Shown piece by piece: positions 59,501-63,300 of a stretch of 64,000 bases of DNA. This stretch comes from Acanthochromis polyacanthus (lineage: Eukaryota; Chordata; Actinopteri; Pomacentridae): the NCBI RefSeq assembly GCF_021347895.1, contig NC_067113.1, positions 618,844-682,843 of the forward strand. The letters are read 5' to 3'. The notes beneath the pieces were generated by a model. The model was not told the DNA's origin and did not search any database. It saw only the letters and a program-made list of their open reading frames with translations. Within the stretch, counting starts at the first letter, position 1; each line of letters opens with the position of its first letter. Position numbers and translations under genes: made by a program.

Positions 59501-61868
59501 GAATTGTAGAGGCCGAGAATAATCCAAGAACCAGCACCAAAACCAGAATGATGAATCTGAGCAGGAACATTTCAGGACAGACACTCCAGCAGACACTGAA
59601 CAACACTGGTTTCTATGGACACTGACCAAGGACAACTATACTTCTACAAAGGAGAAAGCTTTTGGTGGTTGGATGAGTTGTTTGAACAGGAATATGAGTT
59701 TAAATATAATGTTTTGGAGGTGTTTCTCATTCAATGGGCATGACAGGCTTGTTAAAATAAACAGCATTACATGAAGATTCTGGAGGAAAACAGGAAACTG
59801 AAACCAGAGAGATGGCAAATATGCTTTTGTCCTCAAAGACATGAAGATTGTCACAAAGAGGAGCAGAACAAAATCCCAGAGTACAGATGTGGAAAGATTG
59901 TTAGCTTGCGGTGGCAAATGAAGGCTTTGACAATAGTTACAATTACTAATTTGGGGCATGAACTTTTTAATAAAAATGAACATTGATGTCGTTCATATGT
60001 GCCAGTGGCATCTGGAATACAAAGTCTTACTGTCTTTTTCCACCTGTTTTTGTCATTTACTGTCACAAGAAACCCGTTGCTCAAATCAATTCAAATTTGA
60101 CATGGCTATGAAAAATATTTACAAAAAAAATCTGTACATTAAACATCCTGCTAAACCCTGAAAATGCAGTTGCTCTTGTTTTACACATACAGACATGACT
60201 GTATTTGTGTCTCAGGCTCAGGTTTTAGCCATGGCTGGTCGCACCAAAGAGGCAGAGAAGATGACACTGGACATCATATCCAGAGAGGGCAGCTGCATCG
60301 AATGTTACCGCCTCCTGTCTGCCATCTACAGCAAGCACGGCAACTACACAGAGGTGTGTTTGTGTCTCTCTTGGTTTTGGTGCCCTGAGAAGTAAACTAT
60401 CACACAGCATGTTGGGATGATCACTGTCAGGAATCAGCTTCTGCTGCAACAGTTGCCGTGGAAACAGATCACCTCTGCTTTACATCAGAGCAGCTGCCAC
60501 TCTTCCACCCACTGTTTATCGTCTCCATCTGCATTTTCTCTCTCCCTGTGACCCAATTTGACAGAAAATGTGAATTCTGTGTTTTTAGTATGAAGAGTGT
60601 TAACAGTACTATTCTGCTGTGCAGTATGATAAATCGTCATCACGCCACTAAAATCATATGGATTGCCTCTACTGCCCCATAATGCATTGATGGCACAGAG
60701 AGAATAAACCCTACTACCACAAAAAATGTGAAAACCACAGTTACTAGAATGAAAGATGTCCCGATATGTTGTTAAAGACAGAGATTAGGGTCACCAAGGT
60801 ATTTTGAACTCATGGGTATCAGCATGTACCAAAGCCTGATCCTTTGTTTACATCCAGTTGTCTCAAGATGCTGAGTATTCAAATTCTGAATTTTCTTAAT
60901 CAGTTATCAACAATGCTATCAATCAGTCATCAATAAAACAACCTGACCACAGTAGATATGTTGTGTTCACAGGTTTCCACTGTGTTTTAGATACACTACC
61001 CTCTACATTCACTCCATGCGGCGCCCTACCAGAGCTTTAGAACAGCGTCCCTGACCACATACACAGCACTGAGGAGCAGCTCAGATGCAGAAACCTTTTT
61101 TCCTCATGTATTACAGAGCTGTTCAGTTGTCTAGCATGTGCATGGGACTCATTTAAACCACTTTAATGTATTTGAAGTGTGCATTACCTTAGAGAATGGT
61201 ATTGCATTAGGACTCGTTGGCAAATACAAAATACTGAATGACTGGGATTGGATTGAGGGTAAAAACAACTCACATCCTTAGCCAAAATAGTTTGAACTGT
61301 CCGTAGTGAGTGTGGAGGGGCTTCAGAAAGCTGAGTTGCCGTGGAGATGAAGCAACGGTGCACCGCTCCTATCTGTGCAACTCCCAGCAACACATTCACA
61401 AACTTCTGTGTAATTCTTCAGCTCTCTTCCTCTCTGTGGTAGAGCTGATGCTGCAGTTTGACACAAAGACGGGAATAAATTACCACATTCCTCCTCTCTC
61501 TGTCTGGTTAGTTCTGCTCTAAATTAGCTCTGACTTCCACTTCTCTCATCCCTCCCTGCTTTAGAAATGCCGCTGGTTAAATGCAGCAGGTAGTGAAGGT
61601 GTTTTCTGCAAAACCTTGTGTGAATTCTGCTTGAAACCACCAGTGACTGTCCCCAGTGTGGTCAGAAAGTACACTCAGATATGAAGACAGCCAGCTGTGT
61701 GTGTTCATGTGCAGTGTGTGTTTGTTGACTGTGCGTCTGTGGCAGGCTCTGGAGGCTCTGGACCGGGCCCTGCAGCAGAATCCCCGGGATCTGACTGTGA
61801 GAGCAGAGCTGTACTTCTCCAAAGGAAACCAGCTCAGAGAGATGAACCAGCTAGACCGAGCCTTCGAG
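10806..61868 (+). CDS. tmtc1: tmtc1, partial gene: ten internal exons
   Basis: The joined exons are 10806-10927, 20864-21031, 28078-28191, 42867-43010, 46181-46289, 46516-46618, 57993-58128, 58736-58880, 60216-60353 and 61746-61868. Every intron is GT-AG and every junction keeps the frame (1302 bp, 434 codons). The product matches the C-terminal half of TMTC1: a membrane segment with [16 protein letters not shown], then [10 protein letters not shown], a hydrophobic Leu run and FSWKTVQ, then TPR repeats starting at [17 protein letters not shown]. From family knowledge, TMTC1-4 are ER multi-pass proteins that transfer O-linked mannose to cadherin extracellular domains, with TPRs facing the ER lumen; TMTC1 has also been reported to bind SERCA2B. 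The assignment to TMTC1 rather than TMTC2/3/4 rests on the MPSMGYC and [17 protein letters not shown] blocks and the TPR sequence. The N-terminal exons and the C-terminal exon(s) are outside the window. Confidence 0.93.
11085..11500 (-). repeat. Inverted copy of the TTAGGG/GGGGACC module between (CA)n arrays
   Basis: (CA)n arrays at 11090-11158 and 11439-11500 flank CCCTAACCCTTACCCTAACCC, AACAACATGGCCAAGAAAAC and the GTGGGGACC...GGTCCCCAC dyads. This is the reverse complement of the units at 6.6-7.3 kb, with internal similarity over most of the 280-bp core. Confidence 0.85.
11707..11905 (+). repeat. tRNA-derived SINE (AFC/V-SINE-like)
   Basis: A tRNA-like head carries an A-box (GTGGCTCAGGTGG) and a B-box-like GGTAGTTTGATTCC. 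The body has TGTCCTTGGGCAAGACACTTC and GGTGTGTGAATG, followed by an (ATT)n tail to about 11920. The same body motifs recur at 47.4 kb and, inverted, at 63.5 kb. It is a SINE, not a functional tRNA. Confidence 0.75.
11921..13136. other. Intronic stretch with GAT/GAG simple repeat, otherwise featureless
   Basis: A (GATGAG)n/(GATGAT)n run lies near 12274-12310. Beyond it are GGTAAA...GAGACTC short direct repeats around 12420-12505 (AAATGGTAAAAGAGACTC type, about 26-29 bp period). No gene seen. Confidence 0.5.
13137..14475 (-). pseudogene. L2-like LINE, 3' end with C-terminal RT-ORF fragment
   Basis: On the minus strand, 14471-13983 is open for 162 codons and encodes the conserved C-terminal part of L2-type ORF2: [73 protein letters not shown] and RLKTFLF. 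The 3' UTR follows to a (TTGAA)n tail at 13173-13139, passing GTAAAGCGTCTTGAGACGAT. The 5' part is missing. A second solo 3' end is at 61.97-62.2 kb. Confidence 0.85.
14476..15424. other. Intronic stretch, nothing recognised
   Basis: No coding or repeat signal that I could name. Confidence 0.35.
15425..15845 (+). mobile_element. Truncated MITE-like element, partner of 28.4-kb copy
   Basis: It begins GTGTCCACTAGATGCGATTT and shares with 28402-28989 the TIR, CACAACATTGTCACATGACA, AAGTATTTCTGAAAGCAT and the TGTCC..GTTTTA..TCACCAATGG segment. After about 15701 it continues with the reverse complement of the partner's core. Its right terminal repeat is missing. Confidence 0.7.
16194..17343 (+). 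mobile_element. 1.15-kb non-autonomous DNA transposon, copy 1
   Basis: Terminal inverted repeats of roughly 70 bp. The left end reads CAGTTTTTTTTCAATTGCTAAC, then GAAGTCACATGTTCAGAACTC; the right end is the complement, ending GCAATCGAAAAAAACTG. Both sides are flanked by TA (16192-16193 and 17344-17345), consistent with a TA target duplication as in Tc1/mariner-type elements. No transposase frame inside. A second copy lies in opposite orientation at 25015-26153. Confidence 0.85.
17640..18490 (-). pseudogene. Rex1/CR1-like LINE, 3' fragment
   Basis: On the minus strand, 18487-18224 encodes [18 protein letters not shown] and [19 protein letters not shown]. 18112-17816 encodes [25 protein letters not shown] and [15 protein letters not shown]. 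These are the post-RT region of a non-LTR retrotransposon ORF2, separated by a frameshift and internal deletion. The 3' end near 17650 carries CCCTTTTGGGGATGAATAAA in sense. The family is the same type as the LINE at 35.9-38.7 kb. Confidence 0.8.
18491..20860. other. Intronic stretch, nothing recognised
   Basis: Short GT runs at 18530-18545 and 18695-18710. No exon, LINE or transposase similarity seen. Confidence 0.4.
20864..21031 (+). CDS. tmtc1: tmtc1 exon B (membrane segments)
   Basis: 168 bp, phase 2 to phase 2. The acceptor is CTGTTGCAG and the donor CCG|GTAAGT. It completes MPS and reads [20 protein letters not shown], then a strongly hydrophobic segment ([15 protein letters not shown]), then [16 protein letters not shown]. 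These are the last transmembrane helices and the short luminal linker before the TPR array. The symmetric phase means skipping would keep the frame but remove membrane sequence. Confidence 0.93.
21922..23512 (-). mobile_element. Tc1-like element, right end truncated
   Basis: The left end begins CAGTGCCTTGTGAAAGTATT directly after TATA. Long inverted repeats of about 172 bp (21961-22132 against 23340-23512) share GTGGCGAAAGGTT and TATTATTCGGCCCCC. The right end stops at GTGGCGAAAGGTT and lacks about 39 terminal bases present on the left, including the CAGTG end. It encloses the transposase gene on the minus strand. Confidence 0.9.
22219..23160 (-). pseudogene. Tc1-like transposase, inactive
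   Basis: A continuous 313-codon frame starting at [18 protein letters not shown]. An N-terminal paired-type helix-turn-helix ([20 protein letters not shown]) is followed by a GRPR-like [10 protein letters not shown], then [14 protein letters not shown]. Catalytic motifs are [10 protein letters not shown] (first Asp), [12 protein letters not shown] (second Asp) and [14 protein letters not shown]. The last should read PIENLW, so the third acidic residue of the DD34E triad is Gln here. The frame ends at a TGA inside the conserved EWARISVS segment, followed in frame by sequence like [10 protein letters not shown]. The normal length of about 340 residues is therefore shortened. Enzymatically dead on both counts. 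Confidence 0.95.
23720..24065 (+). repeat. LINE (L2-like) 3' end
   Basis: The C-terminal remnant reads [20 protein letters not shown] sequence at 23726-23773. The 3' end TGTACGTCGCTTTGGACAAA, then AGCGTCTGTTAAATGAAATTG, is a common fish LINE tail. A 19-base G run lies at 23883-23901. Confidence 0.7.
24484..24895 (+). repeat. Tandem duplication, period about 233 bp
   Basis: The block TTGCTTTTTCATTTAGTCAC followed by AAAATGAGCAGT and GAAATTGCATTTTGGAATAT occurs at 24500 and again at 24733. GCATTTCTGCTAATGCTTTTG recurs with the same offset. The units are A/T rich with many ATTTTG/CAAAAT dyads. Confidence 0.85.
25015..26153 (-). mobile_element. 1.14-kb non-autonomous DNA transposon, copy 2 (inverted)
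   Basis: The reverse complement of 16194-17343 over its full length with scattered differences. The left end is CAGTCTTTTTTTTTCGATTG and the right end GCAATCGAAAAAAACTG. TA precedes the left end, but GA follows the right, so one target base has mutated or the flank differs. No coding content. Confidence 0.85.
26156..26930. other. Intronic stretch, nothing recognised
   Basis: A minus-strand open frame at 26226-26504 includes a hydrophobic run ([18 protein letters not shown]) but has no splice-supported context or family match. I treat it as chance. Confidence 0.35.
26935..27090 (+). repeat. Retroelement 3' tail with (TATTC)n
   Basis: GGTTGACAATAAAGTGGCTA is followed by about nine ATTCT units at 27043-27087. 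It has the form of a LINE/SINE 3' end with a pentanucleotide tail. Confidence 0.6.
27091..28077. other. Intronic stretch upstream of exon C
   Basis: No repeat or coding similarity recognised. The last 60 bases are pyrimidine-rich and serve the exon C acceptor. Confidence 0.4.
28078..28191 (+). CDS. tmtc1: tmtc1 exon C (start of TPR array)
   Basis: 114 bp, phase 2 to phase 2. The acceptor GTTACAG follows a C/T-rich tract and the donor is AG|GTCTGA, a weak match to consensus. It encodes [19 protein letters not shown] followed by [18 protein letters not shown], the first TPR repeat (helix A with N-Y-A-N-F, helix B with A-I-x-x-Y-x-x-A-L). The conserved [15 protein letters not shown] block supports TMTC1 in particular. 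Confidence 0.93.
28402..28989 (+). mobile_element. MITE-like element with about 130-bp terminal inverted repeats
   Basis: The left end is CCACATGTCCACTAAATACG and the right end is the complement of CACAGGTCCACTAGATGAGA. Inner blocks CACAACATTGTCAC and GCTTGAGCTTCAGC are shared by both arms. A core of about 130 bp (28721-28850) is bounded by GGCTAGT and ACTAGCC and is inverted relative to the copy at 15.4 kb. No coding sequence. The ends, of TGTCCACTAG type, resemble fish non-autonomous hAT/piggyBac-like MITEs; the superfamily is not determined. Confidence 0.8.
29396..29985 (+). repeat. Dispersed repeat family R1, copy 1
   Basis: Shares with 53485-54080 the blocks AACACTATACACCCATGGAA, CTTAGATTCTCATGAATCCG, ATATTTTGTCCAAAACATGT and TTTCAACCAATCAAGTGACT, across about 550 bp with indels. 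Contains AAAATGGCGGCTGACCTCTA. Family not recognised. Confidence 0.85.
29986..30955. other. Intronic stretch, nothing firm
   Basis: Contains a TATAAA box-like AGGATATAAATAGAGCC at about 30088 and C/T-rich sequence downstream at 30150-30180. This could be part of the adjoining repeat, and there is no open frame to support a promoter. Confidence 0.3.
30960..31085 (+). repeat. LINE 3' end with (TCTTA)n tail
   Basis: CTCCTTTGTGAGAGCAATAA is followed by AGTCTATCTTATCTTATCTT. This matches the type of end seen on the Rex1/CR1-like LINE at 38.7 kb. Confidence 0.65.
31086..31707. other. AT-rich intronic stretch, nothing recognised
   Basis: No repeat family or coding signal identified. Confidence 0.35.
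31708..34342. mobile_element. Giant inverted repeat (fold-back-like element)
   Basis: The left arm 31708-32469 is the reverse complement of 32502-32680 plus 33693-34342. The centre is a 32-bp loop at 32470-32501. The outer arms end in GGGGCCGTACAAGACTT and its complement. They are built largely of minisatellite-like units of about 20 bp (ACATACATTCTCCTTTCACA type), and the inner 180 bp of each arm are unique sequence with AGCTAACGCTAACGCTACAC at the apex. The right arm is interrupted by an insertion at 32681-33692. Fold-back elements are known for long terminal inverted repeats containing tandem units. No transposase seen. Confidence 0.85.
32681..33692. mobile_element. 1.0-kb insertion with 9-bp target duplication
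   Basis: ATGACAAAA occurs at 32672-32680 and again at 33693-33701, exactly where the palindrome's right arm is broken. The ends are imperfect inverted repeats (left GTCTACAGATACGGACC, right complement GCTACAGGTACGGACC). An 8-9 bp duplication fits hAT- or MULE-type insertion. The interior has ATAAATATTAATGAG repeated three times and no credible open frame, so it is non-autonomous. Confidence 0.75.
34343..35140. other. Intronic stretch, nothing recognised
   Basis: No coding or repeat signal that I could name. Confidence 0.35.
35141..35870 (+). pseudogene. LINE 3' fragment (ORF2 C-terminus and tail)
   Basis: 35406-35633 encodes [37 protein letters not shown] and [13 protein letters not shown], the terminal segment of a LINE ORF2. 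A related upstream frame lies at 35145-35336 ([20 protein letters not shown]). The tail has TCTCTTGAGAATGACACTAA and ATAAAGGCTAAATAAA. A solo 3' end of similar type is inverted at 43.66 kb. Confidence 0.7.
35880..38700 (+). pseudogene. Rex1/CR1-like LINE ORF2, 5'-truncated and disrupted
   Basis: In order: the apurinic endonuclease end (about 35950-36140: [20 protein letters not shown] and [12 protein letters not shown]); a 255-codon linker frame at 36245-37012 ([21 protein letters not shown]-rich basic segment); RT blocks from 37018 ([15 protein letters not shown]) and 37240-37674 ([39 protein letters not shown]); and the post-RT frame at 37828-38202 ([38 protein letters not shown]). The active-site box reads [10 protein letters not shown] instead of the usual FADDTAIVG, so the first Asp is gone. 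Frames change at about 37010, 37670 and 38200. The 3' end is AGGGAGAAATAAATGACTTA, then ATCTT repeats. Dead copy; 5' portion absent. Confidence 0.88.
38701..40652. other. Intronic stretch, nothing recognised
   Basis: A 113-codon plus-strand frame at 40119-40460 has no recognisable motif and no splice support. No repeats named. Confidence 0.35.
40658..41213 (+). mobile_element. Solo LTR (556 bp) with 5-bp target duplication
   Basis: It starts TGTCAGGAAGCC and ends CCACTTGTGACA (TG...CA), flanked by CTGAT at 40653-40657 and 41214-41218. The U3 part has two related units of about 47 bp beginning TGTCAGGA (40658 and about 40706), each ending in a GGTTTTTGT.CCTG motif. A TATA-like GGTTTAAAAACCCTCTG lies near 40854 and AATAAA near 41132. 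This is consistent with a Gypsy- or ERV-type LTR left after recombination between the two LTRs. No internal coding region remains. Confidence 0.85.
41260..41362 (+). repeat. LINE/SINE 3' tail
   Basis: GTGAAGCATTTTGTGTTGTT, then GAAAAGTGCTATACAAATAA, then ATAAAG: the usual stem-like tail of fish L2-type retroelements. Confidence 0.6.
41363..42866. other. Intronic stretch upstream of exon D
   Basis: AT-rich with TAGAATAGAATA short repeats near 41392-41417. No gene signal before the exon D acceptor. Confidence 0.4.
42867..43010 (+). CDS. tmtc1: tmtc1 exon D (TPR 2 and start of TPR 3)
   Basis: 144 bp, phase 2 to phase 2. The acceptor is CTCTCAG and the donor CAA|GTAAGG. It encodes [15 protein letters not shown], then [16 protein letters not shown], then [13 protein letters not shown]. 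This is a full TPR followed by helix A of the next. TPR 2 has a short turn (TSSPEEA), as in vertebrate TMTC1. The exon lies 14.7 kb from exon C, the longest intron seen here, packed with mobile elements. Confidence 0.94.
43650..43750 (-). repeat. Solo LINE 3' end (inverted)
   Basis: The minus strand reads GGTCAGGTCTCTCTTGTAAA, TCTCATTGGGACTTCCTGGT, then TTAAAAAGGCAAATAAATAA, similar in type to the LINE tail at 35.82 kb. Confidence 0.6.
43751..45168. other. Intronic stretch, nothing recognised
   Basis: No coding or repeat signal that I could name. The 640 bases between exon D and 43650 are likewise featureless. Confidence 0.35.
45169..45408. mobile_element. Short MITE (240 bp) with about 70-bp inverted repeats
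   Basis: The left end TGAAGACTTCATTTGCAAAA matches the complement of the right end (TGAAGAGTTCACTTGCAAAA). Similarity continues through ACAGATAACTC, ATAAATTTTCAGA and the TTACTTGAGAT/ATCTCAAGTAA blocks. Non-coding. Confidence 0.75.
45409..46180. other. Intronic stretch with short GAT/GATGAT repeats
   Basis: TGATAGTGATGATAATGATG-type simple repeat at 46085-46145, ending near the exon E acceptor. Confidence 0.5.
46181..46289 (+). CDS. tmtc1: tmtc1 exon E (TPR 3-4)
   Basis: 109 bp, phase 2 to phase 0. The acceptor is GGGTTTCAG and the donor CAG|GTGAAA. It encodes [20 protein letters not shown], then [16 protein letters not shown], which is helix B of TPR 3 and helix A of TPR 4. The following intron is only 226 bp. 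Confidence 0.94.
46516..46618 (+). CDS. tmtc1: tmtc1 exon F (TPR 4-5)
   Basis: 103 bp, phase 0 to phase 1. The acceptor is TCCCACAG and the donor ACAG|GTGAGG. It encodes [18 protein letters not shown], then [17 protein letters not shown]. The [19 protein letters not shown] block is characteristic of TMTC1. The final Gly codon is split with exon G, 11.4 kb downstream. Confidence 0.94.
46619..47377. other. Intronic stretch after exon F
   Basis: No repeat or coding signal recognised. Confidence 0.35.
47564..49072. mobile_element. hAT-like non-autonomous element inside the SINE
   Basis: The ends are inverted: CACTGTTTCCCCTGG at the left and GAGGGGAAACACAGTG at the right. CACTGT(G)TTTCCCC ends are of the kind seen on fish hAT derivatives. 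Only AATG is clearly shared at both insertion edges, so the expected 8-bp duplication is not clean. The interior is non-coding and includes an inverted fragment of repeat family R1 at about 48270-48480. Confidence 0.65.
48270..48480 (-). repeat. Dispersed repeat family R1, copy 3 (fragment, inverted)
   Basis: The minus strand reads GGGCCGTTTTGATATCTGCA, TAAGCATTTTTCAAAATAG and AGAAACACTATACACCCATA, matching the 5' part of the copies at 53.5 kb and 29.4 kb. Confidence 0.75.
49207..51107 (-). mobile_element. Tc1-like element, second family, decayed
   Basis: The ends at 49222-49265 and 51050-51095 are inverted copies (TTAGAACACC...TTTTTACCAG against TTTTTAGAACGCCACAATTT). Transposase remnant on the minus strand: 49778-49440 encodes [33 protein letters not shown] (second catalytic Asp) and, in a shifted frame, [11 protein letters not shown]. 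Upstream coding traces run to about 50350. Frames are broken and a SINE lies inside. Confidence 0.8.
50568..50942 (-). repeat. tRNA-derived SINE nested in the Tc1-like element
   Basis: The minus strand starts GGGCTGCACAGTGATGTAGG, with A-box GTAGGGGTTAGTAC and B-box GGTTCAAATCCC. The body includes GTTTGCATGTTCTCCCTGTG and GGGTTTTCTCCGGGCACTCC, ending in ATAGACTCCAGCACCCCCCG and TGCATGGATGG. It is a very common fish SINE body with an RTE-like tail. Confidence 0.8.
51108..51824. other. Intronic stretch, nothing recognised
   Basis: No coding or repeat signal that I could name. Confidence 0.35.
51826..51912 (+). repeat. tRNA-like SINE head
   Basis: GTGCCCGTATAGCTCATTGG, then GTTAAGCAGGCG and CCCGGGTTCGCCTGG, resembling A- and B-boxes. 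The spacing and missing acceptor stem argue for a SINE rather than a tRNA gene. Confidence 0.5.
51945..52252 (-). mobile_element. hAT-like terminal fragment
   Basis: The minus strand from 52252 reads CAGTGGTCGGCAACTGGCGG, then CCCGCGGGCCAAAACTGG. The CAGTGGTCGGCAAC start is typical of hAT ends in vertebrates. The other end was not found. Confidence 0.6.
52255..52960 (-). pseudogene. Rex1/CR1-like LINE fragment (RT and post-RT region)
   Basis: Minus-strand 52949-52581 encodes [39 protein letters not shown] and ADFMNHSP. 52600-52265 continues, in shifted frames, with [24 protein letters not shown] sequence and [12 protein letters not shown]. Same family type as 35.9-38.7 kb, truncated at both ends. 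Confidence 0.8.
53230..53571 (+). CDS. P2X7-tail-like ORF (transposon-associated, uncertain)
   Basis: A 113-codon frame; an internal start at [20 protein letters not shown] is the likeliest real start. An acidic, Ser/Glu-rich stretch ([17 protein letters not shown]) is followed by [20 protein letters not shown]. The W-C-x-C-G-x-C motif after an acidic linker resembles the beginning of the zinc-binding C-terminal domain of P2X7 receptors, which also occurs in many short fish and invertebrate proteins of unknown role. The frame then runs into repeat family R1 (from about 53485) and stops. Possibly the first exon of a repeat-borne gene. Assignment is tentative. Confidence 0.35.
   Translation: MCMRDRRCCVIVTHKMEYFDETNELGQRGYIFEPEVSTESKSGDNSSQSDEESSESEAENAALNWRDGRAKMAASAWCKCGRCVNPLRFSGLYSGRFEMCISIFQNLPKPQTR
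53485..54080 (+). repeat. Dispersed repeat family R1, copy 2
   Basis: Starts GTTAACCCGTTAAGGTTCAG and continues TCGGGCCGTTTTGAGATGTG and AACACTATACACCCATGG. Matches 29396-29985 across the length, including CAAAATGGCCGCTGAACTCT and the end TTTCAACCAATCAAGTGACT. Confidence 0.85.
54240..55040 (+). pseudogene. CXC-domain (tesmin/TSO1-like) protein pseudogene
   Basis: 54567-54680 encodes [20 protein letters not shown] and HQHLLQRA, matching the F-x-K-G-x-x-x-x-x-IPP-x-x-x-AL-x-x-H block of a widespread transposon-associated protein family. About 150 residues on come a [19 protein letters not shown] segment, [17 protein letters not shown] and, after a frameshift, [20 protein letters not shown]. 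These reproduce the Cys-rich CXC tail (C-x-C-x-x-G-C ... C-x-C) of that family. Stops and at least two frameshifts make it non-functional. Family function is unknown. Confidence 0.6.
55136..56645 (-). mobile_element. Tc1-like element, third family
   Basis: Inverted ends of about 60 bp: TGTTAGACCACCCTTCTTTT...TTCTTGTTCATTTTAAT at the left, with the complement AATGAACAAGAAACTGAAGA...GAAGGTCTAATGA at the right. Minus-strand coding runs from 56297 ([42 protein letters not shown]) through FNDDSNFHL (first Asp, about 55955) and [19 protein letters not shown] (second Asp) to [16 protein letters not shown] followed by a stop. The DDE residues are visible, but frames shift around 56040-56130 and 55640, so it is a pseudogene. 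Confidence 0.88.
56646..57992. other. Intronic stretch upstream of exon G
   Basis: AT-rich. No repeat or gene recognised apart from AAAATGGCCGCC near 56957. The 60 bases before exon G are pyrimidine-rich. Confidence 0.4.
57993..58128 (+). CDS. tmtc1: tmtc1 exon G (TPR 5-6)
   Basis: 136 bp, phase 1 to phase 2. The acceptor is CTCCTTCAG and the donor AAAAG|GTCAGA, a weak consensus. It encodes [19 protein letters not shown], then [20 protein letters not shown], then ESWYK. This is helix B of TPR 5 and most of TPR 6. Confidence 0.94.
58129..58735. other. Intron G-H, no feature seen
   Basis: 607 bp with GT (GTCAGA) and AG (CGTAG) ends. No repeat recognised. Confidence 0.5.
58736..58880 (+). CDS. 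tmtc1: tmtc1 exon H (TPR 6-8)
   Basis: 145 bp, phase 2 to phase 0. The acceptor is CTGCTCGTAG and the donor TTG|GTGAGC. It encodes [20 protein letters not shown], then [19 protein letters not shown], then DSTDIWLAL. The [16 protein letters not shown] block is close to the TPR consensus. It is separated from exon G by 607 bp. Confidence 0.94.
58931..60140 (+). mobile_element. Tc1-like element remnant in intron H-I
   Basis: It starts GTACAGTTGAAGCTAAAAAC, close to Tc1/Sleeping-Beauty-type ends (CAGTTGAAG). Internal traces on the plus strand include GAGAGAAAGCTGCACACTGT, GCTCACAACACGAGGGGAGG, AAGGTCCAGTAGCCACAGTG, AAGTGCAAGGAGTTCCACAC and ATGAATCTGAGCAGGAACAT, matching nucleotide blocks of fish Tc1 transposase genes. 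Frames are thoroughly broken. The right end is not certain. Confidence 0.6.
60216..60353 (+). CDS. tmtc1: tmtc1 exon I (TPR 8-9)
   Basis: 138 bp, phase 0 to phase 0. The acceptor is GTGTCTCAG and the donor GAG|GTGTGT, lacking the usual purine-A-G. It encodes [20 protein letters not shown], then [20 protein letters not shown], then HGNYTE. Two Cys residues lie close together (SCIEC), as I recall for vertebrate TMTC1. Skipping would be frame-neutral and would fuse halves of two TPRs. Confidence 0.93.
60354..61745. other. Intron I-J, no feature seen
   Basis: No repeat family or coding similarity recognised. Confidence 0.45.
61746..61868 (+). CDS. tmtc1: tmtc1 exon J (TPR 9-10), last exon in window
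   Basis: 123 bp, phase 0 to phase 0. The acceptor is CTGTGGCAG and the donor GAG|GTACAG. It encodes [20 protein letters not shown], then [20 protein letters not shown] and E. The last TPR is cut after helix A, and the remaining C-terminal exon(s) are not found in 61869-64000. Confidence 0.93.
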
Positions 61869-61967
61869 GTACAGCTCTTTTGCTCCCTCTGTCCTTCTCT
61901 CTCTCTCTTTCTTATTCACTCACCTGTTTCATGTTTTTCTCTCCTTGTCCTTCTTAAGTAATATAGA

Positions 61968-62215
61968 TTTTCTATTCAATTCTATTCTATTTAATTTATA
62001 TAGCACCAATTACAGTCAAATTGTCTCAAGACGCTTTACAGAACCCATATTCCTGAACCCCCAGAGCAAGCCAAAGGTGACACTGGAAAGGAAAACACCC
62101 TTTAACAGGGAAAAAAGACTTGAGCAGAACCTGGCTCTTTATGTGGGGGAACCATCTGCTGCTGGCCGGGCGAGTTGAGAGGGACAGAAGAGGAAGAGAG
62201 GTTTTCATATTTCTC
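61968..62215 (-). repeat. Solo 3' end of L2-like LINE
   Basis: Matches the 3' UTR of the copy at 13.14-13.4 kb: TTATATAGCACCAATTACAG, TCTCAAGACGCTTTACAGAA, CCCCCAGAGCAAGCC and GCTGGCCGGGCGAGTTGAGA. Confidence 0.85.
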
Positions 62216-62218
62216 ATA

Positions 62219-62700
62219 GTCTAGGAATCCTTCATGTGTTTTTTGGCAAACTCTATGCAGGCTTTCATGTGTCTTGCACTGCGGAGAGGCTTCCGTCGGG
62301 CCACTCTGCCATAAAGCCCCGACTGGTGGAGGGCTGCAGTGATAGTTGACTTTGTGGAACTTTCTCCTATCACCCGACTACATCTCTGGAGCTCAGCCAC
62401 AGTGATCTTTGGGTTCTTCTTTACCTCTCTCACCAAGGCTCTTCTCCCACCATTGCTCAGTTTGGCTGGACGGCCAGGTCTATAGGAAGAGTTGTGGTCG
62501 TCCCAAACTTCTTCCATTTGAGGATTATGGAGGCCACTGTGCTCTTAGGAACCTTGAGTGCTGCAGAAATTCTTTTGTAACCTTGGCCAGATCTGTGTAT
62601 GCATTGCCGTTGTGTTCTTCCTTTAGCCCAGCTACACTGTTGTTTAACCAGCCTTTTCTTAAAGCCCAGAAGGTCCACCTGTCTTTTTTAAAGTCCTGGG
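62219..62700 (-). pseudogene. Tc1-like transposase N-terminal fragment
   Basis: Minus-strand 62678-62457 encodes a helix-turn-helix (GYKRISAALKVPKSTVASII, LKWKKFGTTTTLP). 62517-62221, in a shifted frame, encodes RPGRPAKLSNGGRRALVREV (GRPR-like) and [19 protein letters not shown]. The catalytic domain is missing. Confidence 0.85.
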
Positions 62701-62872
62701 GGGAGTAAGGTTTTATGAGCTTTATAGGCTAACAGAAACTTCACAGATAATGCACATTAACATATGTTTACTAATCAGAGGGAATACTACCAAGGGCATG
62801 TGCTCGGAGGCATCTTGTTAGACTGCAAATATGCACAGCTTGCTTTACAAATTGTTTTCAAGTTCATTTGAA

Positions 62873-62874
62873 CA

Positions 62875-62966
<92 letters not shown>

Positions 62967-62968
62967 CA
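62873..62968 (+). repeat. (CACG)n tetranucleotide microsatellite
   Basis: About 24 uninterrupted CACG units, ending CACACAGAC. Confidence 0.95.
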
Positions 62969-63069
62969 CAGACATTAATGGCTTTACGCCTTAAACTCAA
63001 GGCTGCAAGACTACACTTTTATTTCATCATGAAAAACAGCCTCAAACCCAGTCAGTAACAGCTTTACAA

Positions 63070-63300
63070 ATGTAAATGGTCTAAGTGGTCCGCACTTATA
63101 GAGCACCTTTCTGCTATAGTGGTACTCAAAGCACTTTACAATGTTTCTCATTCACACACATCAGTGGTGGCAGCTGCCATACATGGTGCCTGGCATCCAG
63201 GGGTATTTGGGGTTCAGTGTCTTGTCCAATGACATTTTGAGTTATCTGGAGTTTAGCTTAGTACTCGCGAGTACCCGACACGGTGTAAGACTGCTGTGAA
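63070..63300 (-). repeat. SINE 3' part (AFC/V-SINE-like), diverged
   Basis: TATAGAGCACC...CAAAGCACTTTACAATG, TTCACACACATCAGTGGTGG and GGGGTTCAGTGTCTTGTCCA are the complement of the SINE body seen at 47.4 kb. Confidence 0.65.
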
